From Nocardioides humilatus (lineage in GTDB: Bacteria; Actinomycetota; Actinomycetes; Propionibacteriales; Nocardioidaceae), in contig NZ_VUJV01000006.1 of the NCBI RefSeq assembly GCF_008373755.1, positions 396,073 through 460,072 of the forward strand: a stretch of 64,000 nucleotides of DNA. The letters are read 5' to 3'. The notes below the pieces were generated by a model, which was not told the DNA's origin, made no database searches, and saw only the letters and a program-made list of their open reading frames with translations. A program made the translations under genes and the position numbers. Shown here piece by piece: positions 1 to 8,352 of this stretch (positions are counted from its first letter, which is position 1; each line of letters starts with the position of its first letter).

Positions 1-172
1 AGCCGCCGGCGCCGGTGAGGATGCACACGCGGATCTCGGGGTCCTCATTCACGCGGTCCCACGCGGACTCCATGATGCGCAGCATCTCGGAGGACAGCGC
101 GTTGCGCCGCTCGGGACGGTTCATGGTGACGACCAGCTTGTGGCCGTCCTGCTCGACGAGGCAATCACTCAC
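1..172 (-). CDS. echA19: Enoyl-CoA hydratase EchA19-like, N-terminal part (cut by window edge)
   Basis: This is the first 57 codons of a crotonase-family enzyme that runs off the left edge. The visible protein has the crotonase N-terminal beta strand with [14 protein letters not shown], followed by an [12 protein letters not shown] helix and CILTGAGG just before the oxyanion-hole region. From memory this is very close to the N-terminus of mycobacterial EchA19, which hydrates enoyl-CoA intermediates in sterol side-chain beta-oxidation. I chose the GTG at 170-172 because it fits the family N-terminus and a TAGCGT hexamer (180-185) sits 7 bases upstream, as in leaderless genes. It is divergent from fadD19 with a KstR-type box between them, the same divergent pairing as echA19/fadD19 in M. 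tuberculosis. The active-site residues lie outside the window. Confidence 0.85.
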   Translation of the reverse strand, partial: MSDCLVEQDGHKLVVTMNRPERRNALSSEMLRIMESAWDRVNEDPEIRVCILTGAGG

Positions 173-179
173 GGGGGCC

Positions 180-185
180 ACGCTA
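180..185 (-). promoter_or_regulatory. Leaderless-type -10 hexamer of echA19-like gene
   Basis: TAGCGT lies exactly 7 bases upstream of the GTG start at 172, with no Shine-Dalgarno sequence. This is the TANNNT spacing usual for leaderless actinobacterial transcripts. The transcription start is inferred, not seen. Confidence 0.5.
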
Positions 186-194
186 GCGAAAAAC

Positions 195-208
195 TGGAAC
201 GTGTTCTA
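195..208. promoter_or_regulatory. KstR-type operator between echA19-like and fadD19-like genes
   Basis: TGGAACGTGTTCTA matches the published KstR consensus TNNAACNNGTTNNA at every fixed position, and the palindrome extends to ACT...AGT (193-210). KstR is the TetR-family repressor of sterol catabolism, released by steroid-CoA thioesters. The box lies between two divergent steroid-type genes and overlaps the putative -10 of fadD19, so binding could block both promoters. No kstR gene is present in the window. Confidence 0.75.
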
Positions 209-212
209 GTCT
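207..212 (+). promoter_or_regulatory. Leaderless-type -10 hexamer of fadD19
   Basis: TAGTCT is followed by a 7-base spacer and the GTG start at 220. It overlaps the right edge of the KstR-type box, which fits repression by promoter occlusion. Confidence 0.5.
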
Positions 213-219
213 TGGAAGC

Positions 220-1902
220 GTGGCCCTGAACATCGCAGACCTGTTCGAGCACGCCGTCGACGTCGTCCCCGAGAAGCCCGCCGTACAGGTCGGGGACCGG
301 GTGATCACCTTCGGCGAGCTCGAGTCCGAGTCCAACAAGCTCGCCCATTTCCTTGCCGACCGCGGCCTCGCCGCCGGAGACCACGTGGGTCTCTACGCGA
401 AGAACAGCATCGAGCACGTCATCGCGCTGCTCGCGATCCTCAAGATCCGCGCGGTCGCGGTCAACGTGAACTTCCGTTACGTCGCCGGCGAGCTCGACTA
501 CATCTTCGACAACGCCGACCTCAAGGGCCTGGTCTTCGACCGGGTCTACGCCGACCTGGTCGCTGAGGTGTCCCCCAAGCACCACCAGCTGAAGACCTTC
601 GTCGGCCTGCCCGACCCGATCGACGTCGACGACGCCTCCGACGTGACCCCCTTCGGCGGCGTCATGCTCGCCGACGCGGTTGCCGGCCAGAGCGACGCCC
701 GCGACTTCGGCGACCGCAGCGCCGACGACCTCCACATCATCTACACCGGCGGCACCACCGGCTACCCGAAGGGCGTCATGTGGCGCCACGAGGACTTCTG
801 GCGCGTGCTCGGTGGCGGCATCGACTTCATGACGGGCGAGCCGCTCGAGGAGTACGACCAGTCGAAGAAGGCGCTCCAGGACAGCCTGATCACCCTGCCG
901 CTCAGCCCGCTGATGCACGGTGGCGCGCAGGCGTCGCTGCTCATGCACCTCTTCGCCGGCCAGAACACGATCCTCGAGCCGAAGTTCGACCCGGTCCGCA
1001 CCTGGGAGATCGTGGACAAGCAGGGCGTCCAGATGATGTTCATGACCGGTGACGCGATGGCGCGCCCGTTGATCGAGGCGTACGAGGCAGCCGAGGAGTC
1101 CGGCACGCCGTACAGCGGCCAGACGCTCTTCGCGATCGCCTCGAGCGCCGCGATCTTCTCGAAGGCCATCAAGGAGCGCTGGATGGCGAAGTTCCCCAAC
1201 GCCGTCTTCACCGACTCCGTCGGCTCCTCGGAGACCGGCTTCCAGGGCACCGGCCTCCAGGACGCCAGCGCGCTGTCGACCGACGGCCCGGTCGTGTCGA
1301 TCCCCGCGACCACCGTGGTCCTCGACGACGACAACCGGCTGCTGGACCCGGCCACCGACGTCGGCAAGGTCGGCCGGACCGCCCGCTCGGGCAACGTCCC
1401 GGTGGGCTACTACAAGGACCCGGAGAAGTCGGCCAAGACCTTCATCGAGATCGACGGCGTCCGCTACTCGATCCCCGGCGACTTCGCCCGGATCGAGGAG
1501 GGCAACCGGATCACCCTGCTCGGTCGTGGCTCCAACTGCGTCAACACCGGCGGCGAGAAGGTCTACCCCGAAGAGGTCGAGATGGCCATCAAGGGTCACC
1601 CCTCGGTCTACGACGTGCTGGTGGTCGGCCTGCCCGACGAGAAGTACGGCCAGACCGTCGCCGCCGTCGTGCAGCCGCGCGACGGCCAGAAGGTGGAGCT
1701 CGAGGAGCTGCGCACCTTCCTCCGCGCCCACCTGTCCGGCTACAAGCTGCCCCGCGTGCTGACGCTGGTCGACGAGATCCCGCGCAACGCCACCGGCAAG
1801 GCGCAATATCCCGCCGCCAAGGACCTGGCGCTCAGCGCCCAGCAGGCCGGCAGTGCCCAGACCCTCGATGCCCAGCCCACCGACAACGGAGCCAACGCCT
1901 GA
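220..1902 (+). CDS. fadD19: Steroid/acyl-CoA ligase, FadD19-like (AMP-binding)
   Basis: A 560-residue ANL-superfamily ligase that uses ATP to turn a carboxylate into its CoA thioester. The P-loop-like motif YTGGTTGYPKG lies at residues 175-185. SSETG follows in the middle, PGDFA is in the hinge region, and the C-terminal lid carries GGEKVYPEEVE and NATGK with the expected adenylation lysine. The start VALNIADL, the VNVNFRY segment and KGVMWRHED match mycobacterial FadD19 closely from memory; that enzyme activates the sterol side-chain acid (C24-branched sterols in Rhodococcus). GTG 220 is supported by this N-terminal match and by a -10 hexamer 7 bases upstream. The stop (TGA 1900-1902) overlaps the next ATG. 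A broad-range FadD is the main alternative. Confidence 0.85.
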   Translation: MALNIADLFEHAVDVVPEKPAVQVGDRVITFGELESESNKLAHFLADRGLAAGDHVGLYAKNSIEHVIALLAILKIRAVAVNVNFRYVAGELDYIFDNADLKGLVFDRVYADLVAEVSPKHHQLKTFVGLPDPIDVDDASDVTPFGGVMLADAVAGQSDARDFGDRSADDLHIIYTGGTTGYPKGVMWRHEDFWRVLGGGIDFMTGEPLEEYDQSKKALQDSLITLPLSPLMHGGAQASLLMHLFAGQNTILEPKFDPVRTWEIVDKQGVQMMFMTGDAMARPLIEAYEAAEESGTPYSGQTLFAIASSAAIFSKAIKERWMAKFPNAVFTDSVGSSETGFQGTGLQDASALSTDGPVVSIPATTVVLDDDNRLLDPATDVGKVGRTARSGNVPVGYYKDPEKSAKTFIEIDGVRYSIPGDFARIEEGNRITLLGRGSNCVNTGGEKVYPEEVEMAIKGHPSVYDVLVVGLPDEKYGQTVAAVVQPRDGQKVELEELRTFLRAHLSGYKLPRVLTLVDEIPRNATGKAQYPAAKDLALSAQQAGSAQTLDAQPTDNGANA

Positions 1903-3008
1903 TGCGCACCCACCTCTGCGACGCCTTCGGCATCGAATACCCGATCTTCGCCTTCACCCCCTCCGAGCACGTCGCGGCCGCTGTCTCCCGCGCCGGCGGC
2001 CTCGGTGTCCTCGGCTGCGTGCGCTTCAACGACGCCGAGGAGCTCGACCGGGTCCTGACCTGGATGGACGAGAACACCGACGGCAAGCCGTACGGCGTCG
2101 ACGTCGTCATGCCGATGAAGGTCCCCACCGAGGGCACGTCGACCGACCTGTCGACCTACATCCCCGACGACCACAAGAAGTGGGTCGACGAGACGCTCCT
2201 CAAGCTCGGCGTCCCGCCGCTGCCGGAGGGCGAGGGTCGCGAGGGCGTCCTCGGCTGGCTGCACTCGATGGCGCGCTCGCACGTCGACGTCGCGCTCCAG
2301 CACCGTCCGGTCCTGATCGCCAACGCCCTGGGCACCCCGCCCAACGACGTGATCGAGCAGTGCCAGGCGGCCGGCCTCAAGGTCGCCGCGCTCGCCGGTG
2401 CCCCCAAGCACGCCGTGTCGCACGTCGCCAACGGCGTCGACATCATCATCGCCCAGGGCTACGAGGCCGGCGGCCACACGGGCGAGATCGCCTCGATGGT
2501 GCTCACCCCGGACATCGTCGACGCGGTCGGTCCCGACGTCCCGGTGCTCGGCGCCGGTGGCATCGGCTCCGGACGGCAGATCGCCGCCTCCCTCGCGCTC
2601 GGCGCTGCGGGCGTCTGGACGGGCTCGATCTGGCTCGGCACGGAGGAATACCGCAACCTGGCCAGCAACACCGGCTGGGAGACCGCCTTCCTGCGCGCGA
2701 CGTCGTCGGACACCGTCCGCACCCGCATCTACACCGGCAAGCCGGCCCGCCTGCTCAAGACCAAGTGGACCGAGGCCTGGACCGAGGAGGACGCCCCGGC
2801 GCCGCTCCCGATGCCGCTGCAGAACCTGCTGGTCTCCGACGCCCACAACCGCATCAACGCGTCCGGTGACCCCGACGTGATCTCGATGCCGGTCGGTCAG
2901 ATCGTCGGCCGGATGAACGAGGTCCGCCCGGTCTCCGAGGTGGTCGCCGACCTGGTCGCCGAGTTCGAGGCGACGGTCAAGAAGCTCGACGGCATCGCGG
3001 GGATCTGA
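1902..3008 (+). CDS. Nitronate monooxygenase-family flavoprotein
   Basis: A 368-residue FMN-dependent TIM-barrel protein of the nitronate monooxygenase (2-nitropropane dioxygenase-like) family. It has the N-terminal IEYPIF strand, an AGGLGVLG turn, QGYEAGGHTGE around residues 184-194 and the FMN-phosphate loop GAGGIGSGRQIAASLALGA. Its ATG shares one base with the stop of the FadD19-like gene, so the two are probably co-translated. The family also contains IpdC-like enzymes that act on steroid-derived CoA thioesters. A role in sterol catabolism is therefore possible from context, but I cannot assign it from sequence; ordinary nitronate detoxification remains open. Confidence 0.8.
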   Translation: MRTHLCDAFGIEYPIFAFTPSEHVAAAVSRAGGLGVLGCVRFNDAEELDRVLTWMDENTDGKPYGVDVVMPMKVPTEGTSTDLSTYIPDDHKKWVDETLLKLGVPPLPEGEGREGVLGWLHSMARSHVDVALQHRPVLIANALGTPPNDVIEQCQAAGLKVAALAGAPKHAVSHVANGVDIIIAQGYEAGGHTGEIASMVLTPDIVDAVGPDVPVLGAGGIGSGRQIAASLALGAAGVWTGSIWLGTEEYRNLASNTGWETAFLRATSSDTVRTRIYTGKPARLLKTKWTEAWTEEDAPAPLPMPLQNLLVSDAHNRINASGDPDVISMPVGQIVGRMNEVRPVSEVVADLVAEFEATVKKLDGIAGI

Positions 3009-3011
3009 CGC

Positions 3012-4460
3012 ATGAGCCGTCTGGGGGGCGCCGGCTGGCGCCAGGTAGTGCTGGCTGTCGTGGCGGCGGGTGCCGTCGCCACCGGTGGGTTGGTGGCCGC
3101 GACGGGTGAGGACTCGGCAGAGCTCGCCGACGCCGTACCGGTTGCGAACTGCGGGCCCGGCTCCCTGCCGGAGACCGACCTCCAGGGTCGGGTGCCGGCT
3201 GCTGACTACACGTCGGGCCGCGCGGCACAGGGCTACCGGTGCAACACCGAGCTGGTCGGCCACCACGGCAAGACCGGCGGCTTCAAGGCGCTGCGCTACA
3301 CCGACGCCAAGGGCCACGTCTGCGCGTTCTACGACTCGACGCGGATGTTCCCGGCCGACGCCATCACCAACCTGCTCAACGGCACCGGCCTGGGCGTGGT
3401 CGTGCTCGACATGACCAACCCGGCCGCCCCGCGCAAGACGGCCAACCTGATCACCCCGGCGATGCTGAGCCCGCACGAGTCGCTGGTGGTCAACCCCGAG
3501 CGCGGCCTGCTTGCCGCGGTCATGGGCAACCTGCTGACGGCACCGGGCATCCTCGACGTCTACGACGTCAAGACCGACTGCCGTCACCCCAAGCTGCTCT
3601 CATCGACGCCGTCGGCGATCTTCGGCCACGAGAGCGGCTTCTCGCCCGACGGGAAGACCTTCTGGTCCTCCGGCTCGGCCGGCTTCCTGATGACCGCGGT
3701 GGACCTCACCAACCCGCGTCTGCCGCGGCCGATCCTCAGCCACCCGGGCCTGGTCTCCCACGGCCTCCGGTTCTCGACCGACGGCGACACGATGTACGTC
3801 GCCGACATGGGCACGCCCAACAGCAACAGCATCCTGGACCAGCCCGGTCTGCGGATCTTCGACGTCTCCGAGGTCAACGACCGGGTGGCGAACCCGAAGA
3901 TCCACGAGGTGGGCCGGCTGCAGTGGCCCGAGGCCTCGATCCCGCAGGTCGCCGAGCCCTTCGACCGCGACGGTCACCACTACCTGCTCGAGGTCGACGA
4001 GTTCAGCGACCTCTTCGGGGACGGCTTCACGTTCCGCACCAACGGTCCTGTCGGCGCGGCTCGGATCATCAACATCGACGACCCGAGCGACCCGTTCGTG
4101 GTCTCGGGGCTCCGCCTCCAGGTCCACCAGCCGGAGAACCGCACCGAGGACGTGCTCGCCGACCCCGGCGCCAACAGCCCCGTCGGTGGCTACGCCGCGC
4201 ACTACTGCTCGGTCCCGACCCGCGACAACCCGCGGATCGCCGCCTGCTCGATGATCGGCTCGGGCCTCCGGGTCTTCGACATCTCCGATCTCGAGCACCC
4301 GCGCGAGGTCGCCTACTTCAACCAGCCCGGGAAGAAGGGCAGCAACGCGTTGTCGCAGCCCGGGTGGGACGTCGCGCACGACTCGATCTGGTACACCGAC
4401 GCGACGAGCGGCTTCTACGTCGTGAGGCTCAAGGGCGCAGCCCGCGGGCTGCTCCACTAG
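3012..4460 (+). CDS. Secreted LVIVD-type beta-propeller protein
   Basis: A 482-residue protein of unknown function. Residues 1 to about 32 look like an export signal: a short basic start, then a hydrophobic run (VVLAVVAAGAVATGGLVAA). The body holds repeated blades of the type GVVVLDMTNPAAPRK, LDVYDVKTDC, MTAVDLTNPRLPRP, LRIFDVSEV and LRVFDISDLEHPREVAYF, typical of LVIVD-repeat propellers, often found on the cell surface. It has four or more cysteines, which fits an oxidised extracellular location. It begins 3 bases after the nitronate monooxygenase-like gene, so it probably belongs to the fadD19 operon, although nothing in the sequence ties it to steroids. Its stop directly abuts that of the convergent carboxylase gene. 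Confidence 0.75.
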   Translation: MSRLGGAGWRQVVLAVVAAGAVATGGLVAATGEDSAELADAVPVANCGPGSLPETDLQGRVPAADYTSGRAAQGYRCNTELVGHHGKTGGFKALRYTDAKGHVCAFYDSTRMFPADAITNLLNGTGLGVVVLDMTNPAAPRKTANLITPAMLSPHESLVVNPERGLLAAVMGNLLTAPGILDVYDVKTDCRHPKLLSSTPSAIFGHESGFSPDGKTFWSSGSAGFLMTAVDLTNPRLPRPILSHPGLVSHGLRFSTDGDTMYVADMGTPNSNSILDQPGLRIFDVSEVNDRVANPKIHEVGRLQWPEASIPQVAEPFDRDGHHYLLEVDEFSDLFGDGFTFRTNGPVGAARIINIDDPSDPFVVSGLRLQVHQPENRTEDVLADPGANSPVGGYAAHYCSVPTRDNPRIAACSMIGSGLRVFDISDLEHPREVAYFNQPGKKGSNALSQPGWDVAHDSIWYTDATSGFYVVRLKGAARGLLH

Positions 4461-5963
4461 TCAGGCGCCGAGGGCTCTACGCAGGGTCGCAGCCACGATC
4501 GCCCGGGTCTCGGCCGGGTCGATCACGTCGTCGATCTCGTTGAGCCGGGCGGCGTTGAGGGCCTTGGCGTGCTCGCGATAGCTGGCCGTCAGCTCGACGA
4601 CCGTGCGCTCGCGCTCGTCCTCGGGCATCGCGGCCAGGTCCTTGGCGAGAGCAAGGCGGACCGCGCCCTCCAGCCCCATCGCGCCCAGGTGGGCGCCGGG
4701 CCAGGCGACCGTGAGCAGCGGCTGGTGGGTGCTGCCGCCGAGCATCGCCTGAGCCCCTAGCCCGTAGCCGCGGCGGAGGACGACGCCGACGAGCGGCACC
4801 GTGAGCCCGGCGCCGGCCGTGACCATCCGGGAGGCGTGGCGCACCAGGCCGGTGCGCTCTGCCTCGGGGCCGACCATGAAGCCCGGCGTGTCGACCAGCG
4901 AGAGGACGGGGATGCGCCACCGCTCGCAGAGGTCGAGGAAGTCGGCGCCCTTGATCGACGCGTCGCTCGTGATCGCCCCGGCGAGCTGGGTCGACTGGTT
5001 GGCGATGACGCCGACCGGGATGCCCTCGATGCGGACGAGAGCGGTGACCAGCTCGGTCCCGAACTCCTCACGGAGCCAGGTGATGCTGTCCTCGTCAGCC
5101 AGCCCGTCGATGATCGGGCGTACGTCGAACGCCTCGCGGTCGTTCTCCGGCAGCAGGTCACGCAGCAGCGCTCCGTCGGGCGCCACCCCGGGAGCGGCCG
5201 GCCCCCGGAGATAGCCGAGCAGACGCCGAACGACCTCGACGGCCTCCTCCTCGTCGGTCACGACCACGTCCAGCACGCCGTTGGCGCTCTGCTCGGCGAC
5301 CGGGCCAATCTCCTCGGGGGCGAAATCGCCGAGTCCGCCGCCCGCGATCATCGCGGGGCCCGCCATCCCGAGGTTGACGTCGGGCGTTGCGATCCGCAGG
5401 TCCGCGCACCCGGCGATCACGGCGTTGCCGGCGAAACACCGGCCCGAGACGACGGCGATCTTGGGCACGTCGAGCGCGCCCCAGAGCGCGAAGAGGTCGA
5501 GATCGAGCGCGGAGACCAACGGGATGTCGACGTCACCGGGTCGTCCGCCACCGCCCTCGGTGAAGAAGACCGCAGGGAGGCGCATCCGGCGGGCCGTGTC
5601 GACCAGCCGGTCGGTCTTGCGGTGCCCGCGCATGCCCTGGGTGCCGGCCAGCACGAGGTAGTCGTAGGACATCACCACGCACGGCTGACCATCGACCTCC
5701 GCCGTGCCGCCGACGATGCCGTCGGCAGGCGTCTGGAGCACGAGGTCGGCGAGATCGCGGCGCTGCTCTTGGGCCGCGGTGAGGAACCGGCCGTACTCGA
5801 CGAACGAGCCGGCGTCGACGAGGTCGGCGAGGTTCTCCCGCGCCGTACGACGCCCGCGGGCGTGCCAGCGCTCGACCTTCTCGGGCCGCGCCTCGTCGGT
5901 CGTCAGGAACCGGCGGGCGAGGACCTCGATGAGGCCGTCGGCCGTCTCGTCAGGTGGGGTCAC
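4461..5963 (-). CDS. Acyl-CoA carboxylase carboxyltransferase (beta) subunit
   Basis: A 500-residue carboxyltransferase-family protein, related to propionyl-CoA and methylcrotonyl-CoA carboxylase beta subunits. It moves CO2 from carboxybiotin to an acyl-CoA. Visible landmarks are the N-terminal RARENLADLVDAGSF-type helix, FFTEGGGGRPGDV, the oxyanion-hole glycines around GMAGPAMIAGGGLG, and the C-terminal VDTPGFMVGPEAE and GYGLGAQAMLGG. GTG 5963 was chosen because upstream in-frame sequence reads through the neighbouring dehydrogenase gene and is not family-like. It lies 13 bases downstream of the FadE27-like gene and is probably in its operon. There it could handle propionyl-CoA from side-chain degradation (inference). 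No biotin subunit is nearby. Confidence 0.85.
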   Translation of the reverse strand: MTPPDETADGLIEVLARRFLTTDEARPEKVERWHARGRRTARENLADLVDAGSFVEYGRFLTAAQEQRRDLADLVLQTPADGIVGGTAEVDGQPCVVMSYDYLVLAGTQGMRGHRKTDRLVDTARRMRLPAVFFTEGGGGRPGDVDIPLVSALDLDLFALWGALDVPKIAVVSGRCFAGNAVIAGCADLRIATPDVNLGMAGPAMIAGGGLGDFAPEEIGPVAEQSANGVLDVVVTDEEEAVEVVRRLLGYLRGPAAPGVAPDGALLRDLLPENDREAFDVRPIIDGLADEDSITWLREEFGTELVTALVRIEGIPVGVIANQSTQLAGAITSDASIKGADFLDLCERWRIPVLSLVDTPGFMVGPEAERTGLVRHASRMVTAGAGLTVPLVGVVLRRGYGLGAQAMLGGSTHQPLLTVAWPGAHLGAMGLEGAVRLALAKDLAAMPEDERERTVVELTASYREHAKALNAARLNEIDDVIDPAETRAIVAATLRRALGA

Positions 5964-5976
5964 CTGGCCAAGACTG

Positions 5977-6990
5977 TCAGGCGAACGACCGTCCGATGGC
6001 CAAGGCCTGCTCGGTCGCGCCGCCGAAGAGGAACTCGAAACGCTTGGCGGTCGTGAAGTAGCGGTGCGCCTCGCCGTCGAGGTCGATGCCGACACCGCCG
6101 TGCACGTGGACGGTCGTGTGCGCGATCCTGTGGCCCGCGTCGGCGGCCCAGAGCTTGGCGACGGCGACCTCGGTCGCGGCGGGGAGGCCCTCGCTGAGGC
6201 GCCACACGGCCTGCCACAAGGTCAGCCGCTGGCCCAGGACGTCGATGAAGCCGTCGGCCAGCCGCTGCGAGACGGCCTGGAAGGTGCCGATCGCGCGCCC
6301 GAACTGCTCGCGCGTCTTGGAGTACGACGCCGTGAGGGCCAGCGCTCCCTCGGTCACGCCGAGCTGCTCGGCCGCAGCACAGACGATGAGCAGCTCGCCC
6401 AGACGGACCGCCGCCTCCGCGTCGCCGACCTTGGTCGCGGGTGCGCCCGCCAGGGTGACGAGCGCGGCGTTGTCGCCGTCGCTGGTGCGCTGTGCCTGGA
6501 GCGTGACGCCGGACGCCGTCGGGTCGAGGAGGTAGACGCCGACGCCGTCGGGGCCGGTCGCGGTGACGAGCAGCGCGTCGGCGGCCATGCCGGCCCGGAC
6601 GAGCGTCTTGACGCCGGTCAGGTTGCCGTCCGCGTCAGCGGTGACCGTCGGGGCGGCAGGCAGGTGCGAGCGCTCCTCGGCCACGGCGGCCGCGTAGAGC
6701 GAGCGGTCGGCCGACTGGCCGGCGCCGGTGAGGAAGGTGATGCACGCGGCGTGCACGGCGAGCGGGACGGGCGCGACCTTGCGGCCGACCTCGACCAGCA
6801 CGCGGGCGAGCTCGAGGAGGTCGAGCTCGCTCCAGTCGAAGGCGTCGCCGAGCGTCGCCCACAGCTCACGGTCGAAACGGTCGCCCGCGGCCTCGACGGC
6901 CTTCATGCGCTCGTTGGTCGCCTTGTCGCCGAGGATCTCGGCGGTGAGGGCTGCGGCCTCGTCCTGCTCGGGGGTGAAGAGAAAGTCCAT
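5977..6990 (-). CDS. Acyl-CoA dehydrogenase subunit, FadE27-like (ChsE5-type)
   Basis: A 337-residue acyl-CoA dehydrogenase-fold protein. The C-terminal half is well conserved: KTREQFGRAIGTFQAVSQRLADG, AKLWAADAGHRIAH, HVHGGVGIDLDGEAHRYF and FGGATEQ. This resembles mycobacterial FadE27, which pairs with FadE26 in an alpha2beta2 dehydrogenase of the sterol side chain. The N-terminal third is shortened: the helix DAFDWSELDLLELARVL runs on without the usual PEEYGG-type loop. ATG 6988-6990 begins MDFLFTPEQ, a typical start. It lies 20 bases after the FadE26-like gene. It probably needs that partner for FAD binding and catalysis. Confidence 0.8.
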   Translation of the reverse strand: MDFLFTPEQDEAAALTAEILGDKATNERMKAVEAAGDRFDRELWATLGDAFDWSELDLLELARVLVEVGRKVAPVPLAVHAACITFLTGAGQSADRSLYAAAVAEERSHLPAAPTVTADADGNLTGVKTLVRAGMAADALLVTATGPDGVGVYLLDPTASGVTLQAQRTSDGDNAALVTLAGAPATKVGDAEAAVRLGELLIVCAAAEQLGVTEGALALTASYSKTREQFGRAIGTFQAVSQRLADGFIDVLGQRLTLWQAVWRLSEGLPAATEVAVAKLWAADAGHRIAHTTVHVHGGVGIDLDGEAHRYFTTAKRFEFLFGGATEQALAIGRSFA

Positions 6991-7010
6991 CTGATTCGTC
7001 CTCTCGGTTC

Positions 7011-8246
7011 TCAGCGCTTGGCGGCCGGGAGGCCGAGTCCGACGTAGCCGATGATGTCGCGCTGGATCTCGTTGGTGCCGCCGCCGAAGGTCATGACCAG
7101 CGAGGAGCGGTAGAACCGCTCCAGGCGGCCGGCGATCGCAGCGCCGGGGGAGGTGCCGGTGATGCCGGAGTGCGGGCCGACGATCTCCATCAGGCTGCGG
7201 TAGACCTCGGTCGCGAGCTCGGAGCCGTAGACCTTCGTGGCCGATGCCTCGGCGGGGGAGAGCGCCACGCCGTGGTCGGCGTCGGCGGCGAGCTTCCAGT
7301 TGATGAGCGAGAGCGCCTCGACGCGGGCGTGCGCCCGACCGAGGGCGACCTGGACCAGCTCGGAGTCGATGACCCGGCTGCCGTCGGGGTTGGTCGTGGT
7401 GGACGCCCAGTCCTTGACCAGCCGCAGCGAGTGGATGAGCGGCGCTGCCGAGGTGAGGGAGACCCGCTCGTGGTTGAGCTGGTTGGTCATCAAGGCCCAG
7501 CCGCCGCCGCGCTCGCTGATCAGGTTGGAGGCGGGCACCCGGACGTCTTGGTAGTAGGTCGCGCTGGTGCCGACGCCGGCGACCGTGTGGACCGGGGTGT
7601 AGGTCACGCCCTCGGCGTTGGCCGGGACGAGGATCATCGACAGGCCCTTGTGGCGCGGCTGGTCGGGCTCGGTGCGGCAGGCCAGCCAGATCCAGTCGGC
7701 GTACTGGATGAGCGACGTCCACATCTTCTGGCCGTTGATCACCCACTCGCCAGTGGACTCGTCGAGGACGGCCTTGGTCTGCAGCGACGCGAGATCGGTG
7801 CCCGAGCCCGGCTCGGAGTAGCCGATCGAGAAGTGCAGCTCGCCGGCGAGGATCTTGGGGAGGAAGTAGTCCTTCTGCTCCTGGGTGCCGTAGCGCATGA
7901 TCGTCGGCCCGACGGTGTTGAGCGTCAGGTAGGGGATCGGCACGCCGGCGATCGCCGCGGTGTCGGTGAAGATCAGCTGCTCGATCATCGAGCGGTCCTG
8001 GCCGCCGTACTCCTTGGGCCAGCCGATGCCGAGCCAGCCGTCAGCGCCGATCTGCTTGATGACGCTCTTGTAGACGTTGGCATCACCGAACTCGCCGGCG
8101 TTGCGGGCCTGGCCCTCCTCGCCCTCGTCGAACTCGTTGGTCGCGGCGGACAGCCCAGCACGGACCTCGGGCGTGACGAGGTTGGCGAAGTACTCGCGCA
8201 GCTCCTCGCGCAGGGCTACCTGCTGCGGCTCCAGATCGACGTGCAC
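7011..8246 (-). CDS. fadE26: Acyl-CoA dehydrogenase subunit, FadE26-like (ChsE4-type)
   Basis: A 411-residue acyl-CoA dehydrogenase with the full three-part fold. It shows GWLGIGWPKEYGG in the N-terminal helical domain, FSIGYSEPGSGTDLASLQT at the FAD/substrate site, GQKMWTSLIQYADWIWLA in the beta domain, LNHERVSL (whose glutamate is a candidate catalytic base) and the C-terminal TFGGGTNEIQRDIIG. These blocks match mycobacterial FadE26 (ChsE4) closely from memory; that enzyme oxidises sterol side-chain CoA esters with FadE27. The GTG start is preceded by GGAGG at a 4-base spacing. It heads the minus-strand operon fadE26-fadE27-carboxylase, divergent from kshA. The shared 106-base gap contains a KstR-type box. 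Confidence 0.85.
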   Translation of the reverse strand: MHVDLEPQQVALREELREYFANLVTPEVRAGLSAATNEFDEGEEGQARNAGEFGDANVYKSVIKQIGADGWLGIGWPKEYGGQDRSMIEQLIFTDTAAIAGVPIPYLTLNTVGPTIMRYGTQEQKDYFLPKILAGELHFSIGYSEPGSGTDLASLQTKAVLDESTGEWVINGQKMWTSLIQYADWIWLACRTEPDQPRHKGLSMILVPANAEGVTYTPVHTVAGVGTSATYYQDVRVPASNLISERGGGWALMTNQLNHERVSLTSAAPLIHSLRLVKDWASTTTNPDGSRVIDSELVQVALGRAHARVEALSLINWKLAADADHGVALSPAEASATKVYGSELATEVYRSLMEIVGPHSGITGTSPGAAIAGRLERFYRSSLVMTFGGGTNEIQRDIIGYVGLGLPAAKR

Positions 8247-8337
8247 GAGGCCTCCAAGAGTTGATGCGATGTGGCTGTTCTGTGACGGGAATCAAGCCCG
8301 ACTCAGCGGGTGTTCGTTGTCAGACTACCCGCAAAAC

Positions 8338-8351
8338 TGTAACGTGTTCTA
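8338..8351. promoter_or_regulatory. KstR-type operator upstream of kshA
   Basis: TGTAACGTGTTCTA matches TNNAACNNGTTNNA at every fixed position. It ends one base before the kshA ATG and covers the putative -10 hexamer, so a bound repressor would block initiation directly. It also lies upstream of the divergent fadE26-like operon, although 92 bases from that start. Confidence 0.75.
8340..8345 (+). promoter_or_regulatory. Leaderless-type -10 hexamer of kshA
   Basis: TAACGT, a 7-base spacer, then ATG at 8353. There is no Shine-Dalgarno sequence. The hexamer lies inside the KstR-type box. Confidence 0.5.
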
Positions 8352-8352
8352 C

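Noticed and set aside
1740-3587. 615-residue minus-strand open frame
   Set aside because: It is antisense to the nitronate monooxygenase-family gene and its neighbours, with shadow-type composition and no recognisable domain.
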